A stretch of 6,523 bases of DNA from Granulosicoccus sp964594905 (GTDB lineage Bacteria; Pseudomonadota; Gammaproteobacteria; Granulosicoccales; Granulosicoccaceae): NCBI GenBank assembly GCA_964594905.1, contig CAZQOI010000122.1, positions 1 to 6,523 on the forward strand, read 5' to 3'. The notes below the pieces were generated by a model. It did no database searches and was not told where the DNA came from. It saw only the letters and a list, made by a program, of their open reading frames with translations. Shown piece by piece: positions 1 through 5,929 of the stretch; positions within the stretch are counted from its first letter, which is position 1, and every line of letters starts with the position of its first letter. The translations under genes were made by a program, and so were the position numbers.

Positions 1-1466
1 CATTGTCAGCTGCCAGTGAAATGCTAAAAGGCAAGGGTGAAGATCTTGGTGTTTTGGCAGCGGCTTCCGTGACACTGGAAGAGCTATATCTGACGCAAAA
101 GCTTGGGCGTGCACTTGGCACTTCAAGTATCGATCATCGTCTAGGTCAATCTGATTTCAGTGCTGAAGACGCAGCGCCGGTTATGCCTTGGTTAGGTATG
201 CAACTCGCTGACCTTGAAACACTCGATGCTGCTCTTTTGGTGGGTTCGAATATTCGTAAAGACCAACCAATAGCTGCGTTGCGATTACGTAAATCAGCAT
301 TGAAAGGCGCGAGTATCAACTTCATCAATCCACGCAACTTTCCTTTGCACTTTGATGCGGCGGATATCATTGCAACTCGCTTTGATGCGATGGCAGCTGA
401 ATTGGTTTGTGTTGCAAAAGCTGCTGGTGCTGATATTTCTGCAATGCAAGATATTCCAGACACTGCCTGTGATGAACGCCATCAACGTATCGCAGATGCG
501 CTGAAGTCAGGTGAACGTGCGGCTATCTTCCTCGGCAATATCGCGGTTCATCACCCAGCTTATTCGCAACTGCAATTTCTCGCTGGGCGTATTGCTGACG
601 CTACCGGAGCAACACTCGCAATGTTGCCCGAAAGAGCCAATACCGCTGGCGCTTGGTTAGCTGGTGTAGTACCGCATCGAACAAGTGGTGGAAAACCTGC
701 GCAGCATGCCGGTAAGAATGCTCAACAAATGCTCGAAGCATCCATGAAGTATTACTTACTTGTTGGTGCAGAGCTTGAGTTTGACGCAGCAAACCCGTCA
801 GCGGCATCAAAGGCCTTGCAAGGGGCATCAGGTGTTGTCGCCATCAATGCCTATTTGTCGCCGGGTCTTAAAGAACATGCCGACGTCGTCTTTCCGATGG
901 CAACGTTCACGGAAACCTATGGCACTTATGTCAATGCCGCTGGAACCTGGCAAACCGCGAAAGGCGTTACTGCACCTCCAGGTGATGCGCGCCCAGCCTG
1001 GAAAATCATGCGGGTACTTGCTGATGAACTTGAATTGGCAGGCTTTGACTACGACAGTCCTGAAACCATCACGCGTGAGCTTCAATCGCAGTGCTCAAGT
1101 ATTGAGCTTGGCAATATCACGACATTTGAATCAGCTCCGCGTTTTACACCACGTGATAATGCGACTTTGCTTCGCGCTGGTGAAACACCTATCTATGCAA
1201 CCGATCCTGTGGTTCGCCGATCGCAACCTTTGCAAAAGTCGCTCGACGGTAAACAGGCCTTTGCATCAATGTCTATCAGTGAGTTGGCTAAGCTTAGTGT
1301 GAGTGACGGTGACAAGGTCGCCGTTAAACAAAACGGCAGTTCCGCGACCTTGATCGCTCGGGCCGATGATGATGTGCCGGAAGGCTGCGTCTGGGTGCCG
1401 AGTGGTCTTGATGAGACTCGCGAGCTTGGTGCGACCTTTGGTCCGATCGAGGTAAGCAAAGCATGA
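1..1466 (+). CDS. nuoG: NADH-quinone oxidoreductase subunit G, 3' part (5' end outside window)
   Basis: This is the C-terminal 487 residues or so of NuoG, the large iron-sulfur subunit of the complex I peripheral arm, which passes electrons from the NuoE/NuoF NADH module towards NuoI. The frame is open from the window edge. The first full codon, TTG at 3, is an internal Leu and not a start. Families of this type usually run near 800 residues, so roughly 60% is visible. The N-terminal ferredoxin-like part with the Fe-S cysteines lies upstream and cannot be checked. What remains resembles the degenerate molybdopterin-oxidoreductase fold. Counting from the TTG, there is a GTSSIDHRLGQSDFS segment at 40-53, an EHADVVFP...FTETYGTYVNAAG block at 291-314, and KGV...ARPAWKIMRVLADEL at 320-343. 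A small C-terminal domain from about 418 resembles the dinucleotide-binding-like end of the family. The gene ends in TGA, overlapping nuoH by ATGA. Family assignment is secure through sequence and context. Confidence 0.95.
   Translation, partial: LSAASEMLKGKGEDLGVLAAASVTLEELYLTQKLGRALGTSSIDHRLGQSDFSAEDAAPVMPWLGMQLADLETLDAALLVGSNIRKDQPIAALRLRKSALKGASINFINPRNFPLHFDAADIIATRFDAMAAELVCVAKAAGADISAMQDIPDTACDERHQRIADALKSGERAAIFLGNIAVHHPAYSQLQFLAGRIADATGATLAMLPERANTAGAWLAGVVPHRTSGGKPAQHAGKNAQQMLEASMKYYLLVGAELEFDAANPSAASKALQGASGVVAINAYLSPGLKEHADVVFPMATFTETYGTYVNAAGTWQTAKGVTAPPGDARPAWKIMRVLADELELAGFDYDSPETITRELQSQCSSIELGNITTFESAPRFTPRDNATLLRAGETPIYATDPVVRRSQPLQKSLDGKQAFASMSISELAKLSVSDGDKVAVKQNGSSATLIARADDDVPEGCVWVPSGLDETRELGATFGPIEVSKA
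1449..1452 (+). promoter_or_regulatory. Shine-Dalgarno for nuoH, inside the nuoG 3' end
   Basis: GAGG lies 10 bases before the nuoH ATG and within the last codons of nuoG. It supports the ATG at 1463, which overlaps the nuoG TGA. Initiation here could use both this site and ribosomes finishing nuoG. Confidence 0.6.
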
Positions 1467-2473
1467 TCGATGCAATCCTCCTGACGATAGTCACCGTGCT
1501 CAAGATAGTACTGGTGCTAGTGCCGTTGATTTTGTGCGTTGCCTATCTGACGCTGGCGGAACGTAAAGTTATCGGATCAATGCAAGTGAGGGTAGGGCCT
1601 AACCGGGTTGGTTTTCGGGGTCTTGGTCAACCATTTGCCGATGTATTCAAACTGCTTTGCAAAGAGGTCATCGTACCCACCAATGCGTCGCGGTTTCTGT
1701 TTCTGACAGCACCCATTCTGTCACTCGCACCTGCCGTCGCCGCTTGGGCGGTTATGCCATTTGCTGACGGCTGGGTGCTCGCCGATGTCAACGCAGGCTT
1801 GTTATATGTCCTGGCCATGACCTCTCTTGGTGTTTATGGCGTCATCATCGCGGGTTGGGCGTCAAATTCCAAGTATGCTTTTTTAGGTGCCATGCGCTCT
1901 GCGGCCCAGATAGTCGCTTATGAAATCGCAATGGGTTTTGCCCTAATCGGTGTACTGATGATGGCTGGTAGTTTGAATCTTGGTGACATTGTACGTGCGC
2001 AGTCCGGCGGCTTCTTCAACTGGTACCTCTTTCCTTTATTTCCACTAGCTATCGTTTATTTCATCTCAGGCGTTGCTGAAACCAACCGCGCACCATTTGA
2101 TGTTGCAGAAGGTGAGTCGGAGATCGTTGCAGGCTTCCACGTCGATTACTCCGGTATGGCTTTCGCGCTGTTCTTCCTTGCTGAATACGCGAACATGATC
2201 ATGATCGCCGCACTGGCTGCTGTCATGTTCCTGGGTGGTTGGTTATCTCCGATCGATGGCTTCGGCGATGGTATTCACTGGTTTCTGATTAAAACTGCGG
2301 CGATGCTGTTTCTGTTTTTGTGGTTGCGGGCGACTTTTCCGCGCTATCGCTACGATCAGATCATGCGACTTGGCTGGAAGATCTTTATTCCAGTAACCAT
2401 CGTCTGGATAGCAGTGGTTGGTTTTGCGATTTACTTCGACTGGGGTCTTTGGTTCAGCGATGTCCGACCGTAG
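1463..2473 (+). CDS. nuoH: NADH-quinone oxidoreductase subunit H (ND1 homologue)
   Basis: NuoH is the membrane subunit that joins the peripheral arm to the membrane arm, forms most of the quinone chamber and starts the proton path. At 336 residues it has normal length, with about eight hydrophobic segments (near 5-30, 78-100, 108-132, 148-170, 186-204, 233-258, 272-290, 308-326). Signature parts are LAERKVIGSMQVRVGPNRVG at 31-50, AYE with Glu154, and AETNRAPFD at 205-213, followed by the acidic loop Glu216, Glu218, Glu220. These match the family's functional carboxylates. Two departures from the usual pattern are Asp228 where Glu is expected (VDYSGM) and Gly55 in GLGQP where GLLQP is usual. 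The start is ATG at 1463, overlapping the nuoG stop, with GAGG 10 bases upstream. It ends in TAG and is followed by the longest spacer of the window. Identification is certain; the effect of the residue changes is unknown. Confidence 0.98.
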   Translation: MIDAILLTIVTVLKIVLVLVPLILCVAYLTLAERKVIGSMQVRVGPNRVGFRGLGQPFADVFKLLCKEVIVPTNASRFLFLTAPILSLAPAVAAWAVMPFADGWVLADVNAGLLYVLAMTSLGVYGVIIAGWASNSKYAFLGAMRSAAQIVAYEIAMGFALIGVLMMAGSLNLGDIVRAQSGGFFNWYLFPLFPLAIVYFISGVAETNRAPFDVAEGESEIVAGFHVDYSGMAFALFFLAEYANMIMIAALAAVMFLGGWLSPIDGFGDGIHWFLIKTAAMLFLFLWLRATFPRYRYDQIMRLGWKIFIPVTIVWIAVVGFAIYFDWGLWFSDVRP

Positions 2474-2529
2474 GTGGCATCCCTTGACTGATTACCCGAG
2501 AGAGCAGACAAAAGAGTGAACAAGCGATA
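2474..2529 (+). other. nuoH-nuoI spacer, 56 bases
   Basis: This is the longest non-coding stretch in the window. I see no stable hairpin or terminator. The nuoI frame has an in-frame TGA at 2485-2487 and no ATG, GTG or TTG before 2530, so nuoI cannot be extended into it. A weak Shine-Dalgarno-like AAGAGTGA at 2512-2519 ends 10 bases before the nuoI ATG. A TTGACT at 2484-2489 resembles a -35 hexamer, but no good -10 lies 16-18 bases downstream, so I do not call a promoter. Confidence 0.6.
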
Positions 2530-3021
2530 ATGACAGGTCAACTCTCAAAATACGTCAAGAGCTTTACGCTCTGGGAACTTCTGAAAGGCATGCGCCTGAC
2601 GGGCAAGTACTTTGTGTCCGGCAACATCACCGTGCAATACCCGGAAGAGAAAACTCCACAGTCTCACCGTTTTCGTGGACTGCACGCCTTGCGCCGTTAT
2701 CCCAATGGTGAAGAACGTTGTATTGCTTGCAAGCTCTGTGAGGCGGTCTGTCCAGCGCTTGCCATCACCATTGATTCCGAACAGCGGGATGACGGTAGTC
2801 GGCGTACTACTCGGTACGACATCGATCTTTTCAAATGTATCTTTTGCGGATTTTGCGAAGAGGCCTGTCCAGTAGATTCCATTGTCGAGACGCGCATCTT
2901 CGAGTATCACTTCGAGAACCGAGGTGAGCAGATCATGACCAAAGACAAACTTCTGGCTATCGGCGATAAGTACGAATCCGAAATCGCCGCCGATCGCGCT
3001 GCCGATGCTGCCTTTCGATAG
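2530..3021 (+). CDS. nuoI: NADH-quinone oxidoreductase subunit I (two 4Fe-4S clusters)
   Basis: NuoI is the ferredoxin-like subunit of the peripheral arm that carries clusters N6a and N6b, relaying electrons from NuoG to the NuoB cluster next to the quinone site. The 163-residue protein has two complete 4Fe-4S motifs. The first is CIACKLCEAVCP, with Cys64, 67, 70 and 74. The second is CIFCGFCEEACP, with Cys103, 106, 109 and 113. The amphipathic N-terminus (LWELLKG at 14-20) fits attachment to the NuoH surface, and HALRRYPNGEERC at 52-64 is typical of the roughly 163-residue proteobacterial and mitochondrial-like form. ATG at 2530 is the only available start, since an in-frame TGA lies upstream with no ATG, GTG or TTG between. 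The Shine-Dalgarno is weak. The gene ends in TAG, 30 bases before nuoJ. All cluster ligands are present, so it should be functional. Confidence 0.98.
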   Translation: MTGQLSKYVKSFTLWELLKGMRLTGKYFVSGNITVQYPEEKTPQSHRFRGLHALRRYPNGEERCIACKLCEAVCPALAITIDSEQRDDGSRRTTRYDIDLFKCIFCGFCEEACPVDSIVETRIFEYHFENRGEQIMTKDKLLAIGDKYESEIAADRAADAAFR

Positions 3022-3039
3022 TGATTATCAAACGAACAC

Positions 3040-3043
3040 AGGA
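3040..3043 (+). promoter_or_regulatory. Shine-Dalgarno that fixes the GTG start of nuoJ
   Basis: AGGA lies 8 bases before GTG at 3052. It sits directly against an ATG at 3044, which is too close to be used and would read only three codons before a TGA overlapping the GTG. An in-frame TGA at 3022 also limits nuoJ. Together these make GTG 3052 the start. Confidence 0.65.
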
Positions 3044-3051
3044 ATGCACCA

Positions 3052-3669
3052 GTGAGCTTTGAGCACGTCGTCTTTTATCTGTTTGCGATCATCATGGTGT
3101 TCGCAGCTGTGCGCGTTATAACGGCGCGTAATCCTGTTCATGCGGCGATGTTTCTGGTATTGACCTTCTTTACCTGTTCCGGCATCTGGCTGTTGTTGGA
3201 AGCGGAGTTCCTCGCTGTCACGCTGGTTCTCGTCTATGTGGGCGCGGTCATGGTGCTGTTTCTGTTCGTCGTCATGATGCTTGATGTCAACGTAGAGCCG
3301 CTACGCGAAGGTTTCGTCAAGTACCTGCCGGTCGGTTTGCTGGTTGGTGCCATCATGTTGGTTGAGATGATTGTGCTGATTACGCAGCGATTTTTCAAAA
3401 GCGAAAACTATCCAGCACCGGTACGCGCCGATGCTGATTACAGCAACACTGAATTCCTCGGCCGTCTCCTGTACGACGAGTATCTGTTCCAGTTCGAGAT
3501 CGCTGCCATTATTTTACTCGTTGCGATCGTCGCGGCTATCGCATTAACGATGCGTCGACGACCTGATACCAAGTATCAAAAGCCAGCAGAACAAGTTGAC
3601 GTTAAGAAAAGCGACCGTCTGCGTGTCGTTCAGATGCCTGCCACCAGGCAGGGAGGGGACAATCCATGA
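3052..3669 (+). CDS. nuoJ: NADH-quinone oxidoreductase subunit J (ND6 homologue)
   Basis: NuoJ is a small membrane subunit between NuoH and the antiporter-like subunits, and its third helix is thought to take part in coupling quinone reduction to proton transfer. The 205 residues show five hydrophobic segments (near 5-20, 28-49, 52-77, 92-112, 146-167). The family hallmark YVGAVMVLFLFVVMML is at 62-77, with ARNPVHA at 25-31 in the loop before helix 2 and FEIAAIILLVAIVAAIAL at 148-165. A charged tail from about 168 to 205 extends past the last helix, as in many beta- and gammaproteobacterial NuoJ proteins. It starts with GTG at 3052, set by AGGA 8 bases upstream. An upstream in-frame TGA at 3022 rules out a longer form. 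The TGA stop overlaps the nuoK ATG. The tail is the least conserved part and has no recognised function. Confidence 0.97.
   Translation: MSFEHVVFYLFAIIMVFAAVRVITARNPVHAAMFLVLTFFTCSGIWLLLEAEFLAVTLVLVYVGAVMVLFLFVVMMLDVNVEPLREGFVKYLPVGLLVGAIMLVEMIVLITQRFFKSENYPAPVRADADYSNTEFLGRLLYDEYLFQFEIAAIILLVAIVAAIALTMRRRPDTKYQKPAEQVDVKKSDRLRVVQMPATRQGGDNP
3635..3652 (+). repeat. Short inverted repeat at the end of nuoJ, before nuoK
   Basis: Two overlapping perfect 6-bp stems are possible. TGCCTG (3635-3640) pairs with CAGGCA (3645-3650) around CCAC. CCTGCC (3637-3642) pairs with GGCAGG (3647-3652) around ACCA. The second register takes in the first two bases of the nuoK Shine-Dalgarno. No U-run follows, so it is not a typical intrinsic terminator. 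It lies in coding sequence, and a structural role is inference only. Confidence 0.5.
3651..3656 (+). promoter_or_regulatory. Strong Shine-Dalgarno for nuoK
   Basis: GGGAGG, containing the GGAGG core, ends 9 bases before the nuoK ATG at 3666. It is the strongest ribosome binding site in the window and lies inside the last codons of nuoJ. It fits efficient initiation of a small subunit whose start overlaps the nuoJ stop. Confidence 0.75.
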
Positions 3670-3971
3670 TTTCCTTGCCCCATTACCTGACCCTCGGTGC
3701 AATCCTTTTTTGTTTGAGTGTCGTTGGCATCTTCCTGAACCGAAAAAACGTCATCATCTTGTTGATGTCCATCGAACTCATGTTACTTGCCGTGAATATG
3801 AACTTCGTGGCTTTCTCTCATTTTCTTGGTGATGGAGCAGGGCAGATATTTGTCTTCTTCATATTGACCGTCGCTGCTGCAGAAGCTGCTATCGGTTTAG
3901 CCATTCTCGTGGTGCTCTTCCGCAATCGGTCAACGATCAATGTTGCCGACCTTGACGAACTAAAAGGCTAG
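3666..3971 (+). CDS. nuoK: NADH-quinone oxidoreductase subunit K (ND4L homologue)
   Basis: NuoK is a three-helix membrane subunit next to NuoJ and the last antiporter-like subunit, and provides part of the central proton path. Its 101 residues are the usual length. Helices lie near 5-23, 29-52 and 60-86. The two buried glutamates essential in this family are present: Glu37 in LLMSIELM and Glu73 in AAAEAAIG, equivalent to E. coli Glu36 and Glu72. The cytoplasmic loop FLNRKN at 23-28 and the short charged C-terminus (DLDELKG) are typical. The ATG at 3666 overlaps the nuoJ stop as ATGA and is preceded by GGGAGG. The gene ends in TAG, 5 bases before the nuoL GTG. Nothing is missing or unusual in the protein. 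Confidence 0.98.
   Translation: MISLPHYLTLGAILFCLSVVGIFLNRKNVIILLMSIELMLLAVNMNFVAFSHFLGDGAGQIFVFFILTVAAAEAAIGLAILVVLFRNRSTINVADLDELKG
3962..3967 (+). promoter_or_regulatory. Shine-Dalgarno that fixes the GTG start of nuoL
   Basis: AAAAGG lies 9 bases before GTG at 3977, inside the last codons of nuoK. In the nuoL frame a TGA at 3953 closes the upstream side, and the next in-frame ATG is codon 55, well inside the conserved N-terminal region. This supports the GTG start. Confidence 0.6.
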
Positions 3972-3976
3972 CATTC

Positions 3977-5929
3977 GTGAAGCTGATCTATACACTGATT
4001 CCGCTTAGCCCTTTATTGGCGGCGATAATTGCAGGATTCTTCGGCGGCCGGATCGGGCGTGACAACTCCCACCGCGTCACTATCGCTGGGGTTGCTGTTT
4101 CATTCTTGCTCTCGGTCTATGCGTTCTTCCATGTTGTTATGGGAGATGCTCCAGTATTCAACGAAAATTTGTATACCTGGCTTGTCAGCGGAAATATTCG
4201 CTTCGAGATTGGTTTCCTTGTTGATAAATTAACCGTCATGATGATGCTGGTCGTGACCTTTGTGTCATTGATGGTGCATGTCTACACGATCGGTTATATG
4301 CATGACGACAACGGCTACCAGCGATTCTTTTGTTATATCTCGCTGTTCACCTTTTCGATGCTGATGCTGGTCATGTCGAATAATTTCCTGCAGCTCTTCT
4401 TTGGTTGGGAAGCAGTAGGAACGGTGTCATACCTGCTGATCGGTTTTTATTACACACGTGAGAGCGCGATCTTCGCCAACATGAAAGCCTTCCTGGTTAA
4501 CCGGGTAGGTGATTTCGGTTTCGTGTTGGGTATTGCGGCCATCGTTATGTACACCGATAGCTTGAGCTACGTCGATGCATTCGCAGCTGCGCCGACGCTT
4601 GCCGGTCAAACAATGAATATCGTTGGCGACGCGAATTGGAACGTGATAACCGTTATCTGCATTCTGTTGTTTATTGGTGCAATGGGTAAATCAGCACAGG
4701 CACCTTTACATGTGTGGCTGCCTGATTCCATGGAAGGGCCAACACCAATCTCTGCACTGATTCACGCGGCCACGATGGTAACCGCGGGCATCTTCATGGT
4801 GTCACGCATGTCGCCCATGTTTGAGTTATCGGAAGCCGCCTTGAGTTTTATCGTCATCATCGGCGCCTTCACGACCTTCTTTATGGGGCTGATTGGCATG
4901 GTGCAAAACGACATCAAAAGGGTGGTTGCCTATTCAACCTTGTCCCAGCTTGGTTATATGACGGTTGCACTTGGTGTCTCAGCTTATTCGGCCGCCATGT
5001 TTCATCTCATGACGCACGCGTTTTTCAAGGCACTGCTGTTCCTGGCAGCGGGCTCGGTCATCATGGCGATGCATCATGAGCAAGACATTCGGAAAATGGG
5101 TGGTTTGAAAAAATACATGCCGATCACTTATTGGACTTCCTTGATCGGCACGTTGGCGTTGATAGGATTCCCAGGCTTCTCTGGTTTCTTCTCCAAAGAT
5201 ATTATTATCGAAGCGGTTCATGCCTCGTCAATACCAGGTGCGGGTATCGCTTACTGGGCGGTTCTGGGTGGTGTATTCGTTACCGCCTTCTATTCGTTCA
5301 GACTGTTCTTCCTGGTATTTCATGGCGAAACACGCATGGACGAACACACGGCAAGTCACGCTCATGAATCTCCCAAAGTTGTGACTATTCCGCTTATTCT
5401 TCTGGCTATTCCATCCGTGATCATCGGCATCCTGACTGTCAGTAATGTGGTCTTTGGCGACTACTTCAACGACATTATTACGGTAGCGGCCTCTCATGAT
5501 GTGTTGGGTAAACTGGGTGAGAGTTATCACGGCGCTGTAGCGTTCGCACTGCATGCGTTCAAAACACCGGCGCTTTATATGGCAGCGGCTGGCTTCGGTA
5601 CTGCGGTGCTGTTCTATTTGATTGCGCCTTCCATACCAGCGGCCCTTGATTCAAAGCTCGGCTGGGCCAGACGTATTCTTGATAACAAGTACGGATTCGA
5701 TGACTTCAATCAAGCTGTTTTCGCAGGAGGCAGTCTGAAGATCGGTAAGCAATTGTGGGAGAAGGGTGATGTCTCCTTGATCGATGGGGCATTGGTTAAC
5801 GGTTCGGCAAAATCTGTAGGATTGCTATCCGGTATCAGCCGTCATCTGCAAAGCGGCATGCTGTTTCATTATGCCTTCGCCATGATCATCGGCTTACTGG
5901 TGATGCTGACCTGGTTTCTGTTCCTATGA
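3977..5929 (+). CDS. nuoL: NADH-quinone oxidoreductase subunit L (ND5 homologue)
   Basis: NuoL is the distal antiporter-like proton-pumping subunit, with a long lateral helix running back along the membrane arm. The 650-residue product is within the family range (E. coli about 613). Key charged residues are visible: Glu145 in FFGWEAVG, Lys238 in GAMGKSAQAPLHVWLPD, Lys351 in THAFFKALLFL, and Asp408 in GFFSKD. These correspond to E. coli Glu144, Lys229, Lys342 and Asp400. Other signatures are EGPTPISALIHAATMVTAG at 253-271 and DIKRVVAYSTLSQLGYM at 312-328. A hydrophilic His-containing loop at about 453-467 comes before further helices. The C-terminal part at about 560-620 (KYGFDDFNQAVFAGG) is expected to hold the lateral helix, followed by a last membrane helix. 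It starts with GTG after a 5-base spacer, and its TGA overlaps the nuoM ATG. All functional residues checked are present. Confidence 0.98.
   Translation: MKLIYTLIPLSPLLAAIIAGFFGGRIGRDNSHRVTIAGVAVSFLLSVYAFFHVVMGDAPVFNENLYTWLVSGNIRFEIGFLVDKLTVMMMLVVTFVSLMVHVYTIGYMHDDNGYQRFFCYISLFTFSMLMLVMSNNFLQLFFGWEAVGTVSYLLIGFYYTRESAIFANMKAFLVNRVGDFGFVLGIAAIVMYTDSLSYVDAFAAAPTLAGQTMNIVGDANWNVITVICILLFIGAMGKSAQAPLHVWLPDSMEGPTPISALIHAATMVTAGIFMVSRMSPMFELSEAALSFIVIIGAFTTFFMGLIGMVQNDIKRVVAYSTLSQLGYMTVALGVSAYSAAMFHLMTHAFFKALLFLAAGSVIMAMHHEQDIRKMGGLKKYMPITYWTSLIGTLALIGFPGFSGFFSKDIIIEAVHASSIPGAGIAYWAVLGGVFVTAFYSFRLFFLVFHGETRMDEHTASHAHESPKVVTIPLILLAIPSVIIGILTVSNVVFGDYFNDIITVAASHDVLGKLGESYHGAVAFALHAFKTPALYMAAAGFGTAVLFYLIAPSIPAALDSKLGWARRILDNKYGFDDFNQAVFAGGSLKIGKQLWEKGDVSLIDGALVNGSAKSVGLLSGISRHLQSGMLFHYAFAMIIGLLVMLTWFLFL

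Noticed and set aside
760..1302. A 180-codon open frame on the + strand inside nuoG
   Set aside because: It is an alternate frame of a well-conserved NuoG region. Its product has no recognisable domain and it has no convincing ribosome binding site.
2484..2512. Possible sigma-70 promoter starting with TTGACT in the nuoH-nuoI spacer
   Set aside because: The -35-like hexamer is good, but the sequence 16-18 bases downstream matches TATAAT at three positions or fewer.
3044..3055. A three-codon mini-ORF (ATG CAC CAG TGA) whose stop overlaps the nuoJ GTG
   Set aside because: The AGGA site touches the ATG with no spacing, so it is unlikely to be initiated. The same AGGA is well spaced for the GTG.
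3596..3832. A 78-codon + strand frame bridging the nuoJ-nuoK junction
   Set aside because: It is out of frame with both genes, which are clearly real and fully conserved across the same bases.
5228..5554. Antisense open frame of 108 codons opposite nuoL, and similar antisense frames elsewhere
   Set aside because: They lie wholly opposite conserved complex I genes and their translations show no family features. They are by-products of coding bias.
5855..5875. Inverted repeat GGCAT/ATGCC near the end of nuoL as a terminator
   Set aside because: A 5-bp stem with an 11-base loop and no U-run is within chance, and nuoM follows directly by overlap.
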